Below are positions 1 through 5,589 of a DNA stretch of 5,589 bases, one piece after another. Position 1 is the stretch's first letter. Each line of letters begins with the position of its first letter. Both the position numbers and the translations under genes were made by a program. The notes below the pieces were generated by a model. It ran no database searches and was not told the origin of the DNA. It saw only the letters and a list, made by a program, of their open reading frames with translations. Origin of the DNA: Pirellulaceae bacterium (GTDB lineage: Bacteria > Planctomycetota > Planctomycetia > Pirellulales > Pirellulaceae); contig JASLRF010000076.1 in assembly GCA_030744095.1 (NCBI GenBank), positions 1-5,589 of the forward strand, read 5' to 3'.

Positions 1-1766
1 GCGGTTTGACGCGGCTCTAGTTCAACGGCGTCGTCGAACTTCACAATTTTAACGCCACCGTGGCCGTGCGGTTGAATCTCGAATGTCCGGCGGACCGCTG
101 AATGATTTGTCAATCTAACTTCCAGGTCCGTTTCTTCGGCGGTCGCGACTTTCGCACCGTACGGGTAAAACACGGCCCATTGTTCATCGATGCCGTAGTT
201 GGGATCGTCCCAGGGAAACAGCTCACGCAGCGTCTCGATCCGGTCACGATAACGTGATTCTAGGTAATCGAGTTCATCCTTGGAGAATTCGAAGACCCAA
301 GGGATATGCTCGTTCACCAGCCACGGCTTGCCATTGGCGTTGCGGACCATGCTGAGACATTTCAGGAAGCCATCGTCTTCGTGTACGAGGTTGCGGTTGA
401 GCACGCAGTAGTCGTCAATACCGGACGGCGCGAAGGCATCACCAATAAAGAAAATTGGCCGCTCGTTGGCCTTCTTCGCCAACACGGCGCCGTGATAGTA
501 TGCCTGTCCGGGAAAATAGAAAAACGTGAGATCAAATTCGTGCCATTTCATTGTCTGGCCTTCACCCATCACGGTCACCTCGTCAATGGGATTGGCCGTC
601 ATGGCAGGCATGTGATACGCCTCGGGGCGTTCCAGGATGTCTTCATATTCCGCAGTCGCGTAGACGGGACAACCAAACACCTCGGCAGCCGCTTGCACGG
701 CGTCGGTATGATCGTCGTGATAATGCGTAACGAAGATACCCTCGACCGTGGTAATCAGTTTCTTTACCAAGAGATCTTTAACGGCGTCGATTACACCTTG
801 GTTGCCGCAGTCGATCAGAAAGCCGGTGCCGGTGTCGGAGATGAGCAGCCGGCTCGTCGACTTCTCGAACACCCAGTTGGGTGTCTGCTGGTGATTCGCG
901 TAGGGCATCAGTTCGACATTGGCTCCTGAACCGAGCACTCGCTGGCCACACAAACGCATCCGCTTTTCCTTGAAGTACCAGTGCAACGCGTTGGTTGACA
1001 GATAATTGTGATAGAGCCTCTGGACGCGGCTGGTCAGCTTTGTAATGGCGGCTTGGGGGTCACGGATCATCGGCCCGCGGGCCGGCACGATCAGGTCCGG
1101 CTTGGCCTCGGCAACTTTCTTCAAACTGGTCACGAGGCTCGCCAGGCGACTTCCATAACCGTGATACCCACGAATGTTGGCTTCCGGAATAGCGTCTTGA
1201 AAACTGTACAAGTCCAACAGCTGGCCATCGCCGTAGATCAGGTCGCCCGTAAAGGCGATTGTCTTGCCATCCAGTTCAACGATATAGCTTGCCGCGCCGC
1301 GAGTGTAGCCTGGCGTGGGGATCGTACGAATCGTAAGTCCTCGCCAGGAGATCTCCTGATCCTCTTCCGCCCATTGTGCGACGGCCAACGGTTGGGCAAC
1401 GACTTTGGTCGATTGCTGGCCATAGTCGTGGAATCGCTTGGTGGTGAACGCATCCCAAAACTCTTGCGACTGCTCGAGCCAATAACGCTCGCCCGTTGGC
1501 GCGACAATCTTGACACCGGACTCGGCAGCGCTGCGTGCCGCCCAAACGACATCGCGGCGACCGTGGGTGAGCAGTAGAAGTTCCGCCGCGGGGGCGTTCT
1601 CCTTTGTCGCGCCGTAAACAATCAACTGTCCTTCGCCGCGTGTGACCACTGCGCCGTTGACGGGCCCCCGCAGAAACACGAGCCCAGCGGGCAGCGATTC
1701 ATCGCACCAGGCCGGACTTGACAAGACCAAGGCGATCAGCAAGAAGCAAGAGGATTGTCGATTCAT
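1..1766 (-). CDS. Exported tandem metallo-beta-lactamase-fold protein (3' end outside window)
   Basis: An uninterrupted minus-strand frame runs from ATG at 1766 to the left edge, giving 588 complete residues with no stop, so the C-terminus is missing. Residues 1-21 look like a Sec signal peptide (short basic start, hydrophobic FLLIALVLSS, then PAWC before DES), which supports this start, although no Shine-Dalgarno site is visible. Two metallo-beta-lactamase (MBL) domains follow. The first (about 25-280) keeps the fold signature TGD at 173-175, but its metal motif is degraded: THGRRDV at 67-73 replaces HxHxDH, PGYTRG at 152-157 has Tyr for His, and PARGP at 228-232 has Arg for His. The second (about 285-500) has a full ligand set: H348, H350, D352 and H353 in THYHDDH, H425, D443 in IGD, and H487. 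From about 540 a beta-rich tail begins. It is probably a periplasmic hydrolase using domain two; the substrate is unknown. It lies 70 bp downstream of mogA on the same strand. Confidence 0.93.
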   Translation of the reverse strand, partial: MNRQSSCFLLIALVLSSPAWCDESLPAGLVFLRGPVNGAVVTRGEGQLIVYGATKENAPAAELLLLTHGRRDVVWAARSAAESGVKIVAPTGERYWLEQSQEFWDAFTTKRFHDYGQQSTKVVAQPLAVAQWAEEDQEISWRGLTIRTIPTPGYTRGAASYIVELDGKTIAFTGDLIYGDGQLLDLYSFQDAIPEANIRGYHGYGSRLASLVTSLKKVAEAKPDLIVPARGPMIRDPQAAITKLTSRVQRLYHNYLSTNALHWYFKEKRMRLCGQRVLGSGANVELMPYANHQQTPNWVFEKSTSRLLISDTGTGFLIDCGNQGVIDAVKDLLVKKLITTVEGIFVTHYHDDHTDAVQAAAEVFGCPVYATAEYEDILERPEAYHMPAMTANPIDEVTVMGEGQTMKWHEFDLTFFYFPGQAYYHGAVLAKKANERPIFFIGDAFAPSGIDDYCVLNRNLVHEDDGFLKCLSMVRNANGKPWLVNEHIPWVFEFSKDELDYLESRYRDRIETLRELFPWDDPNYGIDEQWAVFYPYGAKVATAEETDLEVRLTNHSAVRRTFEIQPHGHGGVKIVKFDDAVELEPRQT

Positions 1767-1836
1767 GGCAGTGGGCTCGTGCGGACGGGAGTTGGTATTA
1801 CGGGCTGATCATCGTTCTTCGCGCAGCAAACAACGA

Positions 1837-2379
1837 TTATGACTTCTTCTTCGGCCGAAAGACAGCAACTTTGGTTTCATCCGTCGTCAGGAAGGGACCT
1901 TCAATCAAATCGATGCAATAGGGGATCGCGGGGAAGACTGCGTCCAGGCATTCGCGGATTGCTTTTGGTTGTCCGGGCAAGTTGACGATCAACGTGCCGC
2001 CTCGAATCACAGCGGTCTGGCGCGAGAGAATCGCTGTCGGCACGGCACGTAACGACACTTGCCGCATCAATTCGCCGAAGCCGGGCATCACCTTTTCGCC
2101 GACCGCTTCGGTGGCCTCGGGCGTCACGTCCCTATTGGCTGGGCCAGTCCCGCCGGTCGTAATCACCAAACAACAGAGCTGGTCGTCACAAAGTTCGCGC
2201 AAGGCCCGTTCAATAATACTTTGGTCGTCTGAAATCACTCGCGCGACCGCTTCCCAGGGCGAAGTCAGAATCTCCGTCAAGTACTCGCGAATTGCGGGGC
2301 CACCTCGGTCTTCATACTCGCCGCGGCTAGCCCGATCCGACACAGTCACGATCCCAATTCTCGCCGTCGCGTCGCTCAT
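1837..2379 (-). CDS. mogA: Molybdopterin adenylyltransferase MogA
   Basis: MogA adenylates molybdopterin with ATP to give MPT-AMP, the substrate for molybdate insertion in molybdenum cofactor synthesis; it is cytosolic. The 180-residue product aligns by eye with E. coli MogA (195 residues) along its length. Shared segments include TVSDRASRGEYEDRGGPAI (12-30), TTGGTGPANRDVTPEAT (74-90), MPGFGELMRQVSL (98-110), PTAILSRQ (113-120), NLPGQPKAIRECL (133-145) and the end IPYCIDLIEGP. D51 and D84 match the aspartates I recall as essential in E. coli (D49, D82). A loop of about a dozen residues after the LPGQPK region of the E. coli protein is absent, which accounts for most of the length difference. 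The MogA-type SDRAS/YEDRGGPA region argues against the related MoaB. ATG at 2379 is preceded by AAGGAA with an 8-nt spacer. The gene starts 32 bp after the S46 peptidase gene. No other cofactor gene is in view. Confidence 0.97.
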   Translation of the reverse strand: MSDATARIGIVTVSDRASRGEYEDRGGPAIREYLTEILTSPWEAVARVISDDQSIIERALRELCDDQLCCLVITTGGTGPANRDVTPEATEAVGEKVMPGFGELMRQVSLRAVPTAILSRQTAVIRGGTLIVNLPGQPKAIRECLDAVFPAIPYCIDLIEGPFLTTDETKVAVFRPKKKS

Positions 2380-2380
2380 C

Positions 2381-2397
2381 GGCCAAGTTCCTTGGCC
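2381..2397 (-). promoter_or_regulatory. Hairpin over the mogA ribosome binding site
   Basis: In the 32-bp gap between the S46 peptidase stop and the mogA start, the minus strand reads GGCCAAG-GAA-CTTGGCC, a perfect 7-bp stem with a 3-nt loop. The best mogA Shine-Dalgarno match, AAGGAA, sits at the top of the stem, and the stem ends one base before the ATG. There is no following U-run, so it is not an intrinsic terminator. The inferred role is to hold down mogA initiation unless ribosomes or a factor open the stem. The inverted repeat is seen directly; the function is inference. Confidence 0.45.
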
Positions 2398-2411
2398 AGT
2401 TTTCCGGCGTT

Positions 2412-4436
2412 TTAGACGTTTCGCAATGCTTCGAGCACGGCGCTCGAGTGCACCGAGACCGCTCGGCCAACCTTGTCTGAATAAAAATAGTCAGACGTCA
2501 GCGACTGGATGTTGCCGTCGAAGATCACACCCACTAATTCGGCATCACGATTTATGACCGGGCTACCCGAATTGCCGCCAATGATGTCCGCCGTGCAGAC
2601 AAAATTGAATGGTGTGTCCAGGTTCAGTTTTTCCTTCCGAGCGTGCCACCTCTTGGGCAATTCCCAAGGATCAGTGCTACCGTGATTGTCTTCATGCTCG
2701 AATGCACCGCCGATCGTCGTCATCGGAGCGACCGGTTTGGATTTTTCTTCATAGCCTTTGACGGGGCCAAAGGCCAGGCGCAACGTAAACGTAGCGTCGG
2801 GATAGGTATCAGTACCTTGCACGGCGAACTGCGCATCGGCGATCTGCGAATACGCTTGCCGTTCGGTCTCGCCGACTTCTTCACCGATCTTTCTGAGCCG
2901 CCGACTTTCGGCGTCCAGCATACGGGCCAACTGAATCATTGTGTCAGTTGATGCATCGATGGCGGCCTGCCCGCCCTTGGCGAGTTTCTTTCGTTGGGCG
3001 ACGTCCGTCAGTTTGGAACCTGCCAGCAGTTCCGCCGCACGTGCCTGGGGGCTCTTGGTGGCCAGGATCTGTTGAGACAACGGATGATCGCCCCCGCGGC
3101 GTTCGACGAACAGCGAGATCGAATCGGCGAATTTGGTCAGTTCCAAGTCCGGATAAATCGGTGCCGGCGAAAAGAGCTGCATTTCGAGTGACTGGCGGCC
3201 AGCCTCGGAGAACCCCGCCAATCGTTCACTGTTCGGCTTCTGATCTTCGGCGGCCATCGTGACCAACGTGCTGGCAATCGAATAGACCTGGCCGGCCAAG
3301 CCACCGGTTTGGCCCAGCACAGCGGCTTTTTTTGACTGGACTTCTTCGATTGCTTTCCAAGCGTCGGCGTATTTCTTGAGCTCCGGGTCCGCCTCGACTT
3401 TCGATCGCAGTGCGTTCTCCGACGACTCTTTTTGTGCCATGAAACCAGGATCCTGCAATCCTTGAATCATGCCGGTAAATGCCTTCCGTGAGTTTTGAAG
3501 GCCAAATAATTCATCCTTGGCGCGGCGCTTTTGTTCATCACCTTCAAATCCGAATTGCTGAAAGAGAATCTCGCGACGGTGCAAAAAGCTCAACACATAG
3601 GGCAGGTAATGATCGCGTTGATATTTGAGCGCTGCCGTCGTGAAGATTCGCTGCGTCCGTCCCGGGTTTCCAGAAACGAACACCAATTCGCCGTCGGCGG
3701 CCCCGTTTTCTGATATCTTCAGGAAGTTGTCAATTCCGGCTGGTTTGCCATCTTCGTAAACACGAAAGATGCAGACGTCGAGACAGTAGCGAGGATATTC
3801 AAAGTTATCCGCATCGCCGCCGAAGAACGCGATACCCGCTTCTGGCGCCCAGACCAGCCGCACATCGGTGTACTTCTTGTAGCGGTACAGATGATAGCGG
3901 GCACCACCGTACAGCGTCACGACATCGCTGCGAAGGCCAGTGCTGTCCAGCGATTCCTTTTCGATCTCGGAAGTGACCGCGCGGCGCGCGGCAAACGCCT
4001 CGCCCGGTGCCATGCCTGGCTTCACCGCGGCATTGACGCGTTTGGTAACGTTTTCAATCGAGACTAGCTGGTTCAGTTCCAAGTCCGGGGCGGCAATTTC
4101 TTTGTCCCAGCTAGTCGCATAGAAGCCGTCTCGGTAGTAGTTATTCTCTGCCGTGGAGACTTTGTGCAACGTATCAGCGCCGACGTGGTGGTTCGTCAGA
4201 ACCAATCCGGTGCTGGAAACAAATGACGCGGACCCACCCGAGTTGAAGCGAACTGAGGAGAGCATCACGTGCTTCGACCAGGCGTCCGTTGGCTCGAAAT
4301 CATGAGCTTCCTTCAAATGTTTCTTGGGTAGGGCGTTAAACAGCCACATCCCTTCGTCGGCAGAGGCAGACGCCCCGATTGCTCCCAAAGCGACCAGCAG
4401 AGTTACGAAACGAGTGAAAAGAGAGTTGACATTCAT
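2412..4436 (-). CDS. S46-family dipeptidyl peptidase, DPP7-like, exported
   Basis: This 674-residue serine peptidase of family S46 (DPP7/DPP11/DPP BII) should remove dipeptides from the N-termini of oligopeptides in the periplasm. Residues 1-26 are a signal peptide (MNVNSLFTRF, a hydrophobic stretch, ASASA before DEGMW). The chymotrypsin-like halves are at about 27-270 and 560-674, with the helical domain typical of S46 between them. Catalytic residues placed from family knowledge are H84 (GLVLTNHHV), D220 (NFEYPRYCLD) and S623 (GGNSGSP). N211 and R216 match the pocket that holds the substrate amino terminus; the usual Trp next to that Asn is Phe212. FDGN at 639-642 puts Gly641 where DPP11 enzymes carry the Arg that selects Asp/Glu at P1, so DPP7-like specificity for non-acidic P1 residues is inferred. 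Length is slightly below the usual 700-720. ATG at 4436 has AGGTGG six bases upstream. The gene leads the minus-strand cluster and is divergent from the OPT gene. Confidence 0.97.
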   Translation of the reverse strand: MNVNSLFTRFVTLLVALGAIGASASADEGMWLFNALPKKHLKEAHDFEPTDAWSKHVMLSSVRFNSGGSASFVSSTGLVLTNHHVGADTLHKVSTAENNYYRDGFYATSWDKEIAAPDLELNQLVSIENVTKRVNAAVKPGMAPGEAFAARRAVTSEIEKESLDSTGLRSDVVTLYGGARYHLYRYKKYTDVRLVWAPEAGIAFFGGDADNFEYPRYCLDVCIFRVYEDGKPAGIDNFLKISENGAADGELVFVSGNPGRTQRIFTTAALKYQRDHYLPYVLSFLHRREILFQQFGFEGDEQKRRAKDELFGLQNSRKAFTGMIQGLQDPGFMAQKESSENALRSKVEADPELKKYADAWKAIEEVQSKKAAVLGQTGGLAGQVYSIASTLVTMAAEDQKPNSERLAGFSEAGRQSLEMQLFSPAPIYPDLELTKFADSISLFVERRGGDHPLSQQILATKSPQARAAELLAGSKLTDVAQRKKLAKGGQAAIDASTDTMIQLARMLDAESRRLRKIGEEVGETERQAYSQIADAQFAVQGTDTYPDATFTLRLAFGPVKGYEEKSKPVAPMTTIGGAFEHEDNHGSTDPWELPKRWHARKEKLNLDTPFNFVCTADIIGGNSGSPVINRDAELVGVIFDGNIQSLTSDYFYSDKVGRAVSVHSSAVLEALRNV

Positions 4437-4442
4437 CGTTGA

Positions 4443-4448
4443 CCACCT
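4443..4448 (-). promoter_or_regulatory. Ribosome binding site of the S46 peptidase gene
   Basis: AGGTGG on the minus strand is separated by six bases from the ATG at 4436. It matches the anti-Shine-Dalgarno core well and, with the signal peptide that begins there, settles the start codon. Confidence 0.65.
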
Positions 4449-4515
4449 GTCCTGATTTTCCTAACGTGTACGCTTCCTTGACACGACCTTGAATTAAGCT
4501 GACGCGGTTGAGGAA

Positions 4516-4547
4516 TCGAATCGGCACCGCTGGATGGCGCGATTCGA
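4516..4547. promoter_or_regulatory. Inverted repeat in the divergent intergenic region, candidate operator
   Basis: TCGAATCG (4516-4523) and CGATTCGA (4540-4547) are perfect 8-bp inverted arms separated by 16 bases, so their centres are 24 bp apart, a little over two helical turns. They lie in the 156-bp region between the divergent S46 peptidase and OPT genes, 46 bases before the OPT ATG. The spacing and place suit a dimeric regulator, but chance occurrence is possible. The rest of the region (4437-4592) holds the peptidase ribosome binding site and no convincing complete promoter on either strand. Confidence 0.3.
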
Positions 4548-4592
4548 GCCACCGGCGCTTTGCCCCACTTGATGCGAAAGACCGATGTCCTC

Positions 4593-5486
4593 ATGAGTCA
4601 AACAGATCATACCGCACCATCGCAGGAGAAGAAACGACCCGCCGAGATGACGATTGCCGCTGTCTCACTGGGCATTATTCTCTCGATTGTGATGGGCGCC
4701 GCCAACGTCTATCTGGGCCTGAAGGCCGGTATGACGGTCTCCGCATCAATTCCCGCGGCCGTGATTGCGATGGGTATTCTTCGCGGCATTTTAGGCAGAA
4801 AATCGCCTCTGGAGTCAAATCTGGTGCAAACTGCTGCTTCGGCAGGCGAGTCCTTGGCGGCTGGCATCATCTTCACAATGCCGGCGCTGATCCTGGCCGG
4901 CATCTGGTCTGAATTTGATTTTTGGATCACTTCTTTGATCGCGCTCGCCGGCGGCCTGTTCGGTGTCCTGTTGATGATCCCCATGCGGCGCGTCTTTATC
5001 CTGGACAATGAAGAGCTCAAATACCCCGAGGGCGTGGCGTGCGCCGAAGTCTTGCGAGCTGGAGCCGGTGAGGAGCAGGGCGGCGATGACGAGTCGAGCG
5101 GTGTCTTGTTTGTCGTGCTGGGAATCGCGGTGGGCGGTCTTTTCAAGTTTGCCATTTCCTTCCTGGGATTGTTGAGAGGTGCTGTGGAAGGCGCGGTCGC
5201 AACGGGTGCACGCGTTTTCTACTTCGGCTGTGATATTTCGCCCGCGCTGTTGGCCGTGGGGTACATTGTCGGGCTGCCGATCGCGATCCAGATCTTTATC
5301 GGCGGTGCCATCGGTTGGCTGATTGGCATTCCACTGTTGGGAACCATCGGCGTCGAGGCGGAGACTCCAGCGGACTTGGCCTGGACATTGTGGAGCACCA
5401 AGATTCGGTACATGGGCGTTGGGGCGATGCTGGTCGGCGGCGTTGTTTCGATTTGGCACGTGCGCCATGGGTTCTGCACTTTCTGA
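4593..5486 (+). CDS. OPT-family oligopeptide transporter, truncated to its N-terminal half
   Basis: The translated start is MSQTDHTAPSQEKKRPAEMT, then a polytopic membrane protein with the signatures of prokaryotic OPT transporters: NVYLGLKAGMTVSASIPAA (38-56), NLVQTAASAGESLAAGIIF (76-94), ELKYPEGVACAEVL (141-154) and TKIRYMGVGAMLVGG (269-283). OPT proteins import small peptides or metal chelates across the inner membrane by proton-coupled transport. About six to seven hydrophobic segments are visible. The frame stops (TGA) after 297 residues, whereas family members are usually about 550-700. The OPT-like reading ends near WHVRHG (288-293), then only FCTF precedes the stop. As it stands the gene is probably non-functional. 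ATG at 4593 was chosen because it gives a normal short polar N-terminus; ATG at 4572 and TTG at 4560 are in frame too, and no start has a convincing Shine-Dalgarno site. Confidence 0.88.
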   Translation: MSQTDHTAPSQEKKRPAEMTIAAVSLGIILSIVMGAANVYLGLKAGMTVSASIPAAVIAMGILRGILGRKSPLESNLVQTAASAGESLAAGIIFTMPALILAGIWSEFDFWITSLIALAGGLFGVLLMIPMRRVFILDNEELKYPEGVACAEVLRAGAGEEQGGDDESSGVLFVVLGIAVGGLFKFAISFLGLLRGAVEGAVATGARVFYFGCDISPALLAVGYIVGLPIAIQIFIGGAIGWLIGIPLLGTIGVEAETPADLAWTLWSTKIRYMGVGAMLVGGVVSIWHVRHGFCTF

Positions 5487-5589
5487 GAACAGGTTAGGCT
5501 ATGCGGCCATGTTGATCAGGGTTTCCGCGAGTTGGGTTATTTTTGGTGGGAGCGGCCAGAGGTCGGTGAGCATCGATAATTCATTTTGG
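5471..5589. mobile_element. Possible end of an insertion sequence interrupting the OPT gene
   Basis: OPT-like protein sequence runs up to about 5470 and then ceases. The following bases have no OPT character in any of the three plus-strand frames, including the one that stays open to the window edge. A possible opposite-strand gene end lies just inside. I infer an insertion with its boundary around 5465-5480. The first bases inside would be near GTTCTGCACTTTCTGAGAAC. The other terminal repeat and any target duplication lie outside the window, so the family and exact end cannot be fixed. A deletion or rearrangement junction is the main alternative. Confidence 0.35.
5499..5589 (-). CDS. Possible 3' end of a gene, perhaps a transposase
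   Basis: Read on the minus strand from the right edge, one frame gives 29 codons and then TAG at 5501-5499. The peptide ends with an acidic-amphipathic segment, TDLWPLPPKITQLAETLI followed by NMAA. It looks like a real C-terminal helix, but I do not recognise the family. An open run of 29 codons is expected by chance about a quarter of the time, so openness alone is weak support. The reason to list it is context: it points toward the abrupt end of the OPT gene, and its stop lies about 28 bases from the likely break, the layout expected of a transposase at the end of an insertion sequence. Confidence 0.35.
   Translation of the reverse strand, partial: QNELSMLTDLWPLPPKITQLAETLINMAA

Noticed and set aside
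306..929. Plus-strand open frame of 207 codons, and another at 1008-1577
   Set aside because: Both lie wholly antisense to the metallo-beta-lactamase gene, whose minus-strand frame carries clear motifs and a signal peptide. Their translations show no recognisable domain.
1238..1621. Minus-strand open frames inside the metallo-beta-lactamase region (also 1276-1545)
   Set aside because: They are alternate-frame readings of the same strand as the real gene; the Arg- and Pro-rich products look like out-of-frame translation.
1812..1836. Imperfect inverted repeat TCGTTGTT / AAGAACGA after the mogA stop, as a terminator
   Set aside because: It has a mismatch, a long loop and no U-run, so it does not support an intrinsic terminator between mogA and the metallo-beta-lactamase gene.
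1982..2557. Plus-strand open frame of 191 codons
   Set aside because: It is antisense to mogA and to the end of the peptidase gene, both firmly identified; the product is Ser/Arg-rich without motifs.
4478..4483. Perfect TTGACA hexamer as a -35 box for the OPT gene
   Set aside because: No acceptable -10 element lies 15-19 bases downstream, where the sequence is GC-rich (GACGCGG), so the hexamer alone does not make a promoter.
4815..5468. Minus-strand open frame of 217 codons opposite the OPT gene (also 4709-5155)
   Set aside because: The plus-strand OPT product is unmistakable. The antisense product is a Gln/Asp/His-rich string typical of reading membrane-protein codons backwards.
5464..5589. 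Plus-strand frameshift continuing the OPT protein
   Set aside because: The third plus frame stays open to the edge, but its product (starting AMGSALSENRLGYAAML) has no OPT motif or matching membrane pattern, so it does not restore the protein.

Overview
The window looks like chromosomal DNA of a GC-moderate Gram-negative bacterium. The mix of a secreted two-domain metallo-beta-lactamase-fold protein, an S46 dipeptidyl peptidase and a prokaryotic OPT transporter would fit a planctomycete (Pirellulales-like) or a similar environmental lineage. That placement is an inference from gene content and protein style; there is no rRNA or other marker here.

Layout: three genes lie head to tail on the minus strand and are read from right to left. 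They are an exported S46-family dipeptidyl peptidase (4436-2412), the molybdopterin adenylyltransferase MogA (2379-1837) and an exported protein with two consecutive metallo-beta-lactamase domains (1766 to beyond the left edge). Spacings of 32 and 70 bp would allow a single transcript. The 32-bp gap holds a perfect 7-bp hairpin that buries the mogA ribosome binding site.

A 156-bp divergent region (4437-4592) separates this cluster from a plus-strand gene for an OPT-family oligopeptide transporter. The region holds a clear Shine-Dalgarno site for the peptidase gene and an 8-bp perfect inverted repeat that could be an operator. The OPT frame stops at 5486 after about 297 residues, roughly half the usual family length. 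The sequence beyond it shows no OPT similarity in any frame. On the minus strand it carries what may be the last 29 codons of another gene (stop at 5499-5501). The simplest reading is that an insertion sequence, only partly inside the window, has interrupted the OPT gene.

Functionally, the peptidase and the OPT transporter form a believable peptide-scavenging pair: dipeptides are released in the periplasm and short peptides are taken up across the inner membrane. MogA belongs to molybdenum cofactor synthesis and has no evident link to its neighbours beyond shared strand. No rRNA, tRNA, CRISPR array or complete mobile element was seen, and there is no gene-free stretch longer than 300 bases.
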